Positions 54,194 to 62,596 of a DNA stretch of 64,000 nucleotides are shown here, piece after piece. Source of the stretch: a bacterium. GTDB taxonomy: Bacteria; UBP18; UBA7526. The stretch spans positions 1 through 64,000 of the forward strand of contig JAUWYL010000001.1 in NCBI GenBank assembly GCA_030615855.1. The letters run 5' to 3'. The translations under genes and the position numbers were made by a program. Each line of letters begins with the position of its first letter. Position 1 is the stretch's first letter. The notes beneath the pieces are model-generated. The model made no database searches. It was not told where the DNA came from and saw only the letters and a list, made by a program, of their open reading frames with translations.

Positions 54194-56551
54194 ATGAAGG
54201 GAAGGATTCTATTCCGAATAGTGAAGGGAGGGCTCCTTTCTATTATCCTCTATACTCCTCTCATCCATGCCACAAAGGGAATCGGCACCTTAACCACCAC
54301 CTATATCCTCATTCTATTCCTGAGTATGCTCTGGCTCTTGAGGATGAATGGCCAGAGAAGTTTTAGATTCATAAATAGTCCCCTAAATCTTCCCTTGGCA
54401 CTTTTTCTCCTTTTTGCTCTTCTCTCCACCCTTTTCTCTATCAATAAGGGAGCAAGCCTCAGTGAACTCTATAAGGTCATTCTCTTCATTTTACTTTATT
54501 TCCTTTTAATCAATAATCTTAAAGAGAAATATCAATTCAGGTCTCTTTTTCTTGCTATCCTGAGTATAGGAGGCATTGTTGCTGCTTATGGGCTCTATCA
54601 GTATTTTTCCCATTGGCCGAATTTAACTGAAATTTCCTCTACCTTCCCTCCCAATCCTAACTCCTTGGCCGGCTATCTCCTCTTAATCATTCCCCTGGCC
54701 TTTGTCTATGCCCTATTCGCTTCCTCCAAGTGGCTCTCCGGGATGGGCTTTGTTATCACCTTTCTTACTTATTCCTGTCTCTTTGCCACCCATTCTCGAG
54801 GAGGACGATTGGCCCTCTTCGGCTCCCTGATCCTCTTTCTCACCCTCATCTTCAAGTATCTGAGGAGAAAAGAGCTTTTAAGGGCGAGATGGAGATTCTT
54901 AACCTTGGTTCTATTGCTCATCCTTCTCTCGGGAACCCTCTCTTCCCTCCGTCTTATTCCCAAGCCTCCTTCAGCTCAGCAGATTCCTCAGGTAGAGGAG
55001 GCTGGCTCGTCCCCGAGAATCGAGGCCCAGGGCCCAAGATATCCCCTTCGGGAATACTTCCATAGGGGTTTCACCCCTCTGGCGGGGATTTTTCCTGCAA
55101 CAGTTCGGAAAAATTCCCTGTCACCCCTTGAGGGCAAGCAGATTCTTTCCCCCAACCCCCCTAATCCTCAGCATCGGAATTATTCAAATTCCGATGCTTC
55201 AAGCGATATCCTATTGGGAGAACCACTCTCCTTCCGCTCCTTCTCTTTCCAGAGAACCTCGACCAATAAGTTCATCTTCGATAGGCTTAAAATCTGGGGA
55301 AGAACCTTGGAGATCATAAGGGACTATCCCCTTTTGGGTAGCGGGATGGGGACTTACGGGATAATATTCAAGAGGCATAAGATCCCTACCCCCTTGACTT
55401 CCGGAACCATTGCCCGCTATGGTCAATCGGCAAGATTCGCTCATAACGAATATCTTCAGATAGCAGCAGAGACTGGCCTCCCCACCCTAATAATCTTCTT
55501 ATGGATAATAACTCTCATCCTCCGCACCGGCCTAAGGACCTTAAAAGAGTCTCAAGTAGCACAGGAGGTTTACGGTAAACGGTTAACGGTTAACGGTAAA
55601 CCATTTATAACCATCGGCCTCCTCTCTGGCCTAACTGGGGTTCTCCTTCACAGTTTCATCGACTTCGTCCTCCGTCCCCCAGCAACAGATATCTTATTCA
55701 TCTACTTCATTGCTTTCATCATGCTCCAAGCGAAGGCGGGCGACGGACAGACGGACAGACGGACAGACGGACAGACCCATTACCCAGACTCCCTCTTCCA
55801 CCACCTCTACCACAGTCCTCTCATTCGTGGCAGCCTCATCATCTGTGTTGCCTTAATCCTCGCTGGCCAGGCAACTCTTCCCTTGATAGCCTATAGACAC
55901 TATAGAAAAGGGATCGACCATCAAAAGAATAAGGCCTTCGATCAAGCAATATCCTCTTATCTCACCGCTCAGAGATTAGAGCCCACCAACGACCGCTATC
56001 ATAAGAACCTAGGAGACCTCTATCGCCACCTGGCTCTTCTCTTTAAAGAAGAGAGGAGTTTCTGGCTGGAGAAGGCCACTGAGGAATGTGAGAAGATGGT
56101 CAGGTTGAGCCCTCGGGATAATCATTACAGGAGGGATTTAGGGGTCATCTACTGGCTCGCCTCCCAGGGAAGGGACAGGCTCCTGATGAATAAGGCCATC
56201 ACCCAGTTTAAGGAATCTCTGAGGATCGATCCCACCTTCCCATTTTCTTCTTTCGCTTTAGGGGTCATCTATGCTAAGATAGGTTGGGTAGATAAGGCGA
56301 TTGAGAGGTTTGAAAGAGCAGTCTACTACGAGCCAAATTATGCCGAGGCCCACTATAACCTGGCTACCCTCTATGTTTCCCAGGGCTTATTCAAAAAAGC
56401 GATTGCTGAATATCAAGAGATTGTTGAGATAGAGAATAAGAATCTCTTTCCTAAAGTATCCTGTGGTTATGAGAAGGCTCTGCTCAGCTTCGATTACTCT
56501 CTGGCCCATCACGGATTGAGAAGCTCTCTTAAAAAAGTGGCCAAATTTTGA
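54194..56551 (+). CDS. O-antigen ligase-like membrane protein with C-terminal TPR
   Basis: Multi-TM, CLFATHSRGGRLALFG, YPLLGSGMGTYGIIFKRH...AHNEYLQIAAETGLPTLIIFL; C-terminal TPRs YYEPNYAEAHYNLATLYVSQGLFKKAIAEYQEIVEI. Confidence 0.85.
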   Translation: MKGRILFRIVKGGLLSIILYTPLIHATKGIGTLTTTYILILFLSMLWLLRMNGQRSFRFINSPLNLPLALFLLFALLSTLFSINKGASLSELYKVILFILLYFLLINNLKEKYQFRSLFLAILSIGGIVAAYGLYQYFSHWPNLTEISSTFPPNPNSLAGYLLLIIPLAFVYALFASSKWLSGMGFVITFLTYSCLFATHSRGGRLALFGSLILFLTLIFKYLRRKELLRARWRFLTLVLLLILLSGTLSSLRLIPKPPSAQQIPQVEEAGSSPRIEAQGPRYPLREYFHRGFTPLAGIFPATVRKNSLSPLEGKQILSPNPPNPQHRNYSNSDASSDILLGEPLSFRSFSFQRTSTNKFIFDRLKIWGRTLEIIRDYPLLGSGMGTYGIIFKRHKIPTPLTSGTIARYGQSARFAHNEYLQIAAETGLPTLIIFLWIITLILRTGLRTLKESQVAQEVYGKRLTVNGKPFITIGLLSGLTGVLLHSFIDFVLRPPATDILFIYFIAFIMLQAKAGDGQTDRRTDGQTHYPDSLFHHLYHSPLIRGSLIICVALILAGQATLPLIAYRHYRKGIDHQKNKAFDQAISSYLTAQRLEPTNDRYHKNLGDLYRHLALLFKEERSFWLEKATEECEKMVRLSPRDNHYRRDLGVIYWLASQGRDRLLMNKAITQFKESLRIDPTFPFSSFALGVIYAKIGWVDKAIERFERAVYYEPNYAEAHYNLATLYVSQGLFKKAIAEYQEIVEIENKNLFPKVSCGYEKALLSFDYSLAHHGLRSSLKKVAKF

Positions 56552-56830
56552 CCCCGCCCCCATTTGTATTAGAGAAAACTTCTTTTAATTCGGCGCTTGA
56601 GATTGGCAAGCGAGGTTCCATGATGTTTCAATTTTTGCTCACGTTCTCTAGCATCTTTTGGGATACGATAAGCTTCATAATATATCAAAATCCAATTTTT
56701 GTCTTTTGCCCAATGTTCTTGTATCCTCCGTCTCAAATCCGTGGTGGAACCAATATAAATTTTATGTGAAATTCTATTCTGAATAATATAGACGTATGAC
56801 ATAAGAACAAAATGGGGGCGGGGGTTGACA
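56547..56830. repeat. Inverted-repeat-bounded GIY-YIG cassette
   Basis: tttgaccccgcccccatttgt (56547-56567) vs acaaaatgggggcgggggttgaca (~56807-56830), small indels. Confidence 0.75.
56569..56802 (-). CDS. GIY-YIG nuclease (URI-type)
   Basis: MSYVYIIQNRISHKIYIGSTTDLRRRIQEHWAKDKNWILIYYEAYRIPKDAREREQKLKHHG. Confidence 0.9.
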   Translation of the reverse strand: MSYVYIIQNRISHKIYIGSTTDLRRRIQEHWAKDKNWILIYYEAYRIPKDAREREQKLKHHGTSLANLKRRIKRSFL

Positions 56831-56912
56831 AGCATCTTTTAATTTGATATACTATTTATGAATTCTCAATAATTTGAAGATACAAAAAGTCCTTTTAGAG
56901 TAGGAGGAGATA

Positions 56913-57200
56913 ATGAAGGATTTGAGACAGTCCGAGAAGGTCTTTAAGGCTTTAGGGTCCAGGACGCGGCTGAAGCTCTTGAGACTTCTCTGGCAGGAGG
57001 GGGAGTTACCGGTGACCCTCATTGCCCGGAGGTCGGGGATGACCATTGCCCGGGTCTCACGTAACTTGGGGATCCTGGAGAATGTAGGATTGGTGAAGAC
57101 CAAGGAGACCAGAACCTGGGTCTTCTATTCCATCAATACCAATCCCTCGCATCCCTGGCAGGGGCTTTTGCTCAAACTCCTCAAAGAAGGATTTAAATAA
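56913..57200 (+). CDS. ArsR-family HTH regulator
   Basis: SEKVFKALGSRTRLKLLRLLWQEGELPVTLIARRSGMTIARVSRNLGILENVGLVKTKETRTWVFYSI. Confidence 0.85.
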   Translation: MKDLRQSEKVFKALGSRTRLKLLRLLWQEGELPVTLIARRSGMTIARVSRNLGILENVGLVKTKETRTWVFYSINTNPSHPWQGLLLKLLKEGFK

Positions 57201-57208
57201 TAATTAAG

Positions 57209-58297
57209 ATGAAAAGGATAATTCTTGCCCTCATCCTAATAGTTCTATTAGCATCCCTTTTTCTTCTTAGAAAGAGTGCCTTAGAGAGGAGGCTGGAAGG
57301 GAAAGAGAGGCTTTCTTTTCTCATAATCGGTCTGGAGGGGGTAAAGGAACCGCAGAGATTGAAAGATATCTTGCTTATTAACTACCAGCCCAATACTAAG
57401 AGAATAGCCTTGGTAATTATACCACCCCAGACCCTGGTCACTGAATCTATGAAGCTGAGCACCCTTTACCGTCAGAAGGGGTATCTCCTGGTGAAAGAGA
57501 CCCTGGAGGGTCTCTTGGATTTAGAGATCCCTTTCTATGTTGTGCTCGATGACCAAGATATAGTCAGAATTATTAACCTTCTGGGAGGAATAGAAGTAGA
57601 GATCAATCAGCCCCTTTCTTATGGGAATGGCTTTTTAGAGGGGAAGAGGAGGTTATCTGGGAAAGAATGTCTGGCCTACTTGGAGTTTGAGGAACCTCGT
57701 TTTGGCGAGTTCGGCAAATTCTCCCGCTGGCAGAGATTCATCTGGACCCTCATCCAGAGATTTGGAGACTTCCCCCCAGACTCTAAATTAGCACGAGAAC
57801 TCCTCAAAAGTTCCCCCCTTACCAACCTTAAGGTAAAGGATATCCTGGCCCTGGCTCAGGAAGCAGAAAATATAAGAGAGGCCGGGATAGAGGTAAAAAA
57901 GATTCCGGGCAGAACCATTTATAGAGACTGGATGAGCTACTGGCAGGTGGATATTTTAGCCACCTCTCAATTATTCAAGGAACTCAGTAGAGAACTGGGG
58001 AAGGGAAAAGGAATTATCCGGGTTGAGGTCCTGAATGGCTGTGGTAGAGGGGGGATCGCCTTCCAAGTGGCTCAAGACTTAAGAAGAAAGGGCCTGGATG
58101 TGGTAAATATCGGAAATGCCCGGAACTTCAAGTATAGAAAGACGCTCATCTTGAATAGAAGTGGTAAGAAGGGATTGGCTCGGGAGGTAGCCAGGGTAGT
58201 AGGCTGTGGTGAGCCCCAAGATAGGATAGAGAAGAAGGCCCTGGTTGATGTCACAGTCATCATCGGTCGAGATTACCTTGAGCATTATCTACAATAA
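57209..58297 (+). CDS. LCP (LytR-CpsA-Psr)-like protein with LytR_C domain
   Basis: FLIIGLEGVKEPQRLKDILLINYQPNTKRIALVIIPPQTLV...GGIEVEINQPLSY; IRVEVLNGCGRGGIAFQVAQDLRRKGLDVVNIGNA. Confidence 0.75.
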   Translation: MKRIILALILIVLLASLFLLRKSALERRLEGKERLSFLIIGLEGVKEPQRLKDILLINYQPNTKRIALVIIPPQTLVTESMKLSTLYRQKGYLLVKETLEGLLDLEIPFYVVLDDQDIVRIINLLGGIEVEINQPLSYGNGFLEGKRRLSGKECLAYLEFEEPRFGEFGKFSRWQRFIWTLIQRFGDFPPDSKLARELLKSSPLTNLKVKDILALAQEAENIREAGIEVKKIPGRTIYRDWMSYWQVDILATSQLFKELSRELGKGKGIIRVEVLNGCGRGGIAFQVAQDLRRKGLDVVNIGNARNFKYRKTLILNRSGKKGLAREVARVVGCGEPQDRIEKKALVDVTVIIGRDYLEHYLQ

Positions 58298-58300
58298 ATC

Positions 58301-58744
58301 TTTACCACGAGGACACGAAAGAACGGAGACACGAAGATGGGTATAGAATTTGAAGAACTATCAAGCAAAATTATTAAGGCAGCAATAGAAGTACATAAAA
58401 AATTAGGACCAGGATTCCTAGAATCAATATACCAACAAGCCTTGCTAATCCAATTAAAGAAAGATGGGCTGAAAGTTGAAACTCAGAAAGAAGTAAAGAT
58501 ACACTATAACGGTCAAGAGGTAGGGACACATCGACTTGATCTAGTTGTTAATGAAACAATAATTATTGAATTAAAAGCAGTGAAAGAATTTGATGGAAGT
58601 CATATAGCACAGGTAATCTCATATTTAAAAGCCACGGGATTGAAAACTGGGTTGTTATTAAATTTTGCTAAAGCGACTTTAGAAATAAAAAGAGTAGTAA
58701 ATTAAGTTTTTTTGTGTTTTCTTAATTTCGTATTTTCGTGGTAA
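58301..58744. repeat. Inverted-repeat-bounded GxxExxY cassette
   Basis: tttaccacgaggacacgaaagaacggagacacgaa vs reverse complement of ttgtgttttcttaatttcgtattttcgtggtaa (imperfect). Confidence 0.65.
58337..58705 (+). CDS. GxxExxY family protein
   Basis: KIIKAAIEVHKKLGPGFLESIYQQALLIQLKKDGL...IIELKAVKEFDGSHIAQVISYLKATGLKTGLLLNF. Confidence 0.9.
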   Translation: MGIEFEELSSKIIKAAIEVHKKLGPGFLESIYQQALLIQLKKDGLKVETQKEVKIHYNGQEVGTHRLDLVVNETIIIELKAVKEFDGSHIAQVISYLKATGLKTGLLLNFAKATLEIKRVVN

Positions 58745-58756
58745 TGAGGAGAATAG

Positions 58757-59497
58757 ATGGAGAAGACGAGAATCGTCCAATTGAGGAAGATCATTAAAGA
58801 GAAAAAGATTCATACCTTATTCCAGCCCATTGTTTCTTTAAAAGATCAGAAGCTCTTGGGGTATGAAGCCCTGAGTCGGGGACCAGAGGGCATGGCCTTG
58901 GAGAAACCGGCTCTCTTGTTTGAAACAGCAAATGCCAGTAGTATGACTTTAAAATTAGAGAATCTCTGTCACAGGCAGGCCATCAAGAGTGCCCAAAGAC
59001 TTCCTAAAGGACTGAAACTCTTTCTCAATATTGAAACTCCGGTATTGGATAGCCGCCTATACCAGAGGTTGGACTATCTTAGAGAATCAGCCTTGAGGCC
59101 AGAAGATATTGTTCTTGAGATCACAGAGAGAAGTGCAATAAAAGATATCAAAGATTTTAAGAAAAACATGGCCCTCTTTCGCAGGAAGGGTTTTCATTTT
59201 GCTCTGGATGATACCGGAACAGGCTATAATAACATAAAGGTCTTTTGGGAATTGAAGCCAGAATACCTCAAATTACCTGCTTTCCTGATGCGAAATATAG
59301 AGCGGGATCCCCTGAAAGAGAAGTTTATTAGGGTCTTGGTAGACTGTGCAAAGGGGGCAAAGGCAAAGACAATCGCTGAGGCAGTAGAGAGAAGAATAGA
59401 GCTTAAGGTTCTATGTAGGCTGGGAGTAGACTTTGGTCAGGGGTATCTCTTCGCCCGACCAGGGAAGCCCTTTCCCAAGCCCAGGAAGATTCGGTAA
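58757..59497 (+). CDS. EAL domain protein
   Basis: TLFQPIVSLKDQKLLGYEALSRGPEG; LEITERSAI; LDDTGTGYNNI; KTIAEAVERRIELKVLCRLGVDFGQGYLFARPGKPF. Confidence 0.9.
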   Translation: MEKTRIVQLRKIIKEKKIHTLFQPIVSLKDQKLLGYEALSRGPEGMALEKPALLFETANASSMTLKLENLCHRQAIKSAQRLPKGLKLFLNIETPVLDSRLYQRLDYLRESALRPEDIVLEITERSAIKDIKDFKKNMALFRRKGFHFALDDTGTGYNNIKVFWELKPEYLKLPAFLMRNIERDPLKEKFIRVLVDCAKGAKAKTIAEAVERRIELKVLCRLGVDFGQGYLFARPGKPFPKPRKIR

Positions 59498-59519
59498 ACG
59501 GTTACGGTTGCGCAACTCG

Positions 59520-59735
59520 TATCAAATGATATAGCACAATATCAAAAATCAAAGTGCAAAAATCAAAATGACAATGCAAAATGTAAAATTTTAAGTTTTA
59601 ATCTGTAATTTTGATATTTAATTTTCTTATAGGGTGTGTAATTTTAATTTTTGATGTTTACATTTTGATTTTTCTATATGGTTTCATTTTGATATTTGAT
59701 ATTTAATTTTTGATTTTCCTATAACGTATACCGAA
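59520..59735. repeat. AT-rich 'aaaatcaaaatg' repeat element with inverted halves
   Basis: atcaaaaatcaaagtgcaaaaatcaaaatgacaatgcaaaatgtaaaat ... tttacattttgatttttc ... tttaatttttgatttt. Confidence 0.8.
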
Positions 59736-59754
59736 AGACGAATTTCTGAGGAAT

Positions 59755-61395
59755 ATGATGGAGATTAGAGAAAAAATCATTGAGTCTCTTCAAGAGGCTC
59801 TTAAGAAAATTAAGGTGAAGAAGTATCCAGAGGTCCTTCTGGAGAGACCGAAGGAAAGGGGACACGGGGACTTTACCACAAATCTTTCTTTTTCTTTAGC
59901 CAAAGAGTTAAAGAAACCGCCCCAGGAGATTGCCAAAAGTTTGGTAAAACACCTTGAGGCCCGCCCTAAGATAATAGAGAAGGTTGAAGAGGCCAAGGGA
60001 TTCATCAATTTTTTTTTGGCTGAAGAGTTGCTCTTTGAAAATTTAATCCAAATTCTAAGAAAAGAGAAGAATTATGGGAAAAGCGAGACAGGTAAAGATA
60101 AGAGAATCCAGATTGAGATGGTGAGTGTCAACCCCACCGGCCCCTTACATGTCGGCCATGGTCGGGGAGCGGCCTTTGCTGATACCTTAGCCAATATCCT
60201 GGAGGCCTCTGGCTACCAGGTGGAGCGGGAGTACTACATAAATGATATCGGCACCCAGATAGAGAACCTGGGCAAGTCCTTGAGGGCCAGGTATCTGGAA
60301 CTCCTGGGCGAAGAAGTAGAATTCCCAGAGTATGGATACCAGGGAGAGTATCTGATTGAGATGGCCCACAGATTAAAGGATAGAGAGGGCGATAAGCATC
60401 GAAAAGAGAAGATAGAATTCTTCACTCAATATGCCTCTTCAGATATTATAGAGGGAATAAGAAAGGACCTTGAGGATTCTGGAATAAGGATAGACTCCTG
60501 GAAGAAAGAATCCGACCTCCACCGGGAAGGAAAGGTTAAAGAAGTTATCGATAATCTGAAGAAGAAAGGTTATCTCTATGAGAGGGAAGGGGCCCTATGG
60601 TTTAGGTCTTCCCAGTTTGGGGATGAGAAGGATAGGGTAATAAAAAAGAAGGATGGGTCCTCCACCTATTTAGCATCAGATATCGCCTATCATGAGGATA
60701 AGTTTAAGAGAGGATTTGATCATCTAGTAAATATCTGGGGTGCTGACCATCATGGTTATGTGGAGCGCCTCCAGGCAGCAATAAGTGCTTTGGGTCATCC
60801 TAAAGAGAACTTGGACATCATCCTCTATCAACTGGTCAAACTCTCCCGCTCGGGAAAGCCGGTGGCCATGTCCACCAGGAAGGGAGAGTTCATCACTTTA
60901 AGAGAGGTAATGGATGAGGTAGGAAGAGATGTTACCCGCTTCTCCTTCTGTATGCGCTCCTCCTATTCTCATCTGGACTTTGATTTAGAACTGGCCAAAA
61001 AAGAATCCCCGGAGAACCCGGTCTACTATGTAGAGTATGCCCATGCTCGAATCTCGAGCATCTTTAAAAAGGCCAAGGAAAAAAAGGTAAAAAGAAAAAA
61101 GATTCAAGAGATAGATTTAAAATTGCTCAATACCCCAGAAGAGAAAAGTATCCTAAAACTTTTGGCCCTCTTTCCAGATATCGTCACTTCTTGTGCTCAG
61201 AATTATCAGGTTCACAGTATCCCGAATTATCTCAGGGAAGTGGCCAGCGAGTTCCACACTTTCTATAATAGGCATCGGGTCTTGAGTGAGGACGCAGAGC
61301 TGACTCAGGCGAGATTAACCCTGGTGAAAGGAATAAGAATCGTCTTGCGTAATGGTTTGAGACTCTTAGGGATCAAAGCCCCCGAAAGGATGTAG
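59755..61395 (+). CDS. argS: Arginyl-tRNA synthetase
   Basis: VSVNPTGPLHVGHGRGAAFADTLANILEASGYQVEREYYINDIGTQIENLGKSL; MSTRKGEFITLREVMDEVG. Confidence 0.97.
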   Translation: MMEIREKIIESLQEALKKIKVKKYPEVLLERPKERGHGDFTTNLSFSLAKELKKPPQEIAKSLVKHLEARPKIIEKVEEAKGFINFFLAEELLFENLIQILRKEKNYGKSETGKDKRIQIEMVSVNPTGPLHVGHGRGAAFADTLANILEASGYQVEREYYINDIGTQIENLGKSLRARYLELLGEEVEFPEYGYQGEYLIEMAHRLKDREGDKHRKEKIEFFTQYASSDIIEGIRKDLEDSGIRIDSWKKESDLHREGKVKEVIDNLKKKGYLYEREGALWFRSSQFGDEKDRVIKKKDGSSTYLASDIAYHEDKFKRGFDHLVNIWGADHHGYVERLQAAISALGHPKENLDIILYQLVKLSRSGKPVAMSTRKGEFITLREVMDEVGRDVTRFSFCMRSSYSHLDFDLELAKKESPENPVYYVEYAHARISSIFKKAKEKKVKRKKIQEIDLKLLNTPEEKSILKLLALFPDIVTSCAQNYQVHSIPNYLREVASEFHTFYNRHRVLSEDAELTQARLTLVKGIRIVLRNGLRLLGIKAPERM

Positions 61396-61439
61396 CCCCG
61401 CGTAGCGGGATAAATTAAAAAGTATGGTAGTTACTACAT

Positions 61440-61535
61440 CCCGTCAAAGCCGGGATTGTTACTATCGGTTACTACACTTCGTTGTTACTAACGGTTGCTT
61501 TTATTTCCGGTAACTGTTAGTAACCGCTGATAGGG
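61440..61535. repeat. Intergenic 'gttactaacggtt' direct/inverted repeats
   Basis: gttactatcggttactacacttcgttgttactaacggttgc ... ccggtaactgttagtaaccgctgatag. Confidence 0.65.
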
Positions 61536-61543
61536 TGGTCGAT

Positions 61544-62173
61544 ATGAAGATACGCTGGTTTGGTCAGGCCTGTTTTCTCATTGAATCAGAGAAGGGAATA
61601 AGAATAGTCACTGATCCTTTCAATTCCTCTCTGGGGTACAAGATTCCCCCCTTAGAGGCAGATATGGTTACCATAAGCCATGAGCATTATGACCATAACG
61701 CTACGGACCAAGTAAAAGGGAAACCAGAGATAGTAAGAGGAGTAGGCGAGAAGAAAATAAAAGATATCGCGATAAAAGGAGTGGATACCTTTCACGATAA
61801 GGCCCAAGGAGCCCAAAGGGGAAAGAACACCGTCTTTTCCTTTGAGATCGATGGAATGAAGATCGTTCACCTGGGAGACTTAGGTCATATACTCACTAAA
61901 GAACAGATTGGAGCCATAGGAGAGGTAGATATCCTCCTCATTCCCGTGGGAGGAACCTTCACCCTCGATGCCCAGGAAGCTACACAAGTAGTTGGGCAGT
62001 TGAAACCCAAGATTACCATTCCCATGCATTATAAGACCCCGGCCATCGATCTTCCCATAGAAGGGGTAGAAAGATTTCTTTCTGGCAATAAGAATATAGA
62101 GAAGAAAAAAGAGTTGGAGAGCAGAAAAGAAGAACTGCCCAAAGAAGAAAAGATTATAGTTCTGGAGTATTGA
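61544..62173 (+). CDS. Metallo-beta-lactamase fold hydrolase (UPF0173-like)
   Basis: MKIRWFGQACFLIES...DMVTISHEHYDHNATDQVKG...KIVHLGDLGHILTKEQ. Confidence 0.9.
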   Translation: MKIRWFGQACFLIESEKGIRIVTDPFNSSLGYKIPPLEADMVTISHEHYDHNATDQVKGKPEIVRGVGEKKIKDIAIKGVDTFHDKAQGAQRGKNTVFSFEIDGMKIVHLGDLGHILTKEQIGAIGEVDILLIPVGGTFTLDAQEATQVVGQLKPKITIPMHYKTPAIDLPIEGVERFLSGNKNIEKKKELESRKEELPKEEKIIVLEY

Positions 62174-62176
62174 GAT

Positions 62177-62596
62177 ATGAGGAATCTCCTATTTACCATC
62201 TTAGGTATCATTATCATCGCTTCCCTGATCTTTCTCTTAGGTTATCTTGTGGGAAGGGGATATGAGCTAAGAGAGGAGCCCATATCCAAGAGAATCGAGA
62301 AAAAGGAAATGGTCTCTCCACCCCGAATTACTCCTAAGATTCCTCCTTTGAAAGAAGGGCTTCCCTATACGGTTCAGGTCGCCTCTTCTCAAAGTGAGGA
62401 GAAGGCCTTAGCATTAGTCAATAGATTAAAGGTCAAAGAGTATCCCGTTTATATCGAGGAAGTGGAATTAAAAGGGAAGAAATGGTATCGGGTAAGGGTG
62501 GGTTCCTTTCCGCATAAAGAAGATGCTTTAAAATTAGTAACCAGGCTGAAAGAAGAAGGTCTGCTAGATGCCATGGTCTGGAAGAGGGAGAAATGA
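62177..62596 (+). CDS. SPOR domain protein
   Basis: N-terminal TM; YTVQVASSQSEEKALALVNRLKVKEYPVYIEEVELKGKKWYRVRVGSFPHKEDALKLVTRLKEEG. Confidence 0.9.
   Translation: MRNLLFTILGIIIIASLIFLLGYLVGRGYELREEPISKRIEKKEMVSPPRITPKIPPLKEGLPYTVQVASSQSEEKALALVNRLKVKEYPVYIEEVELKGKKWYRVRVGSFPHKEDALKLVTRLKEEGLLDAMVWKREK

Noticed and set aside
56548-56769. + strand ORF of 73 aa
   Set aside because: Antisense to a clear GIY-YIG gene and overlaps the inverted repeat; no family features
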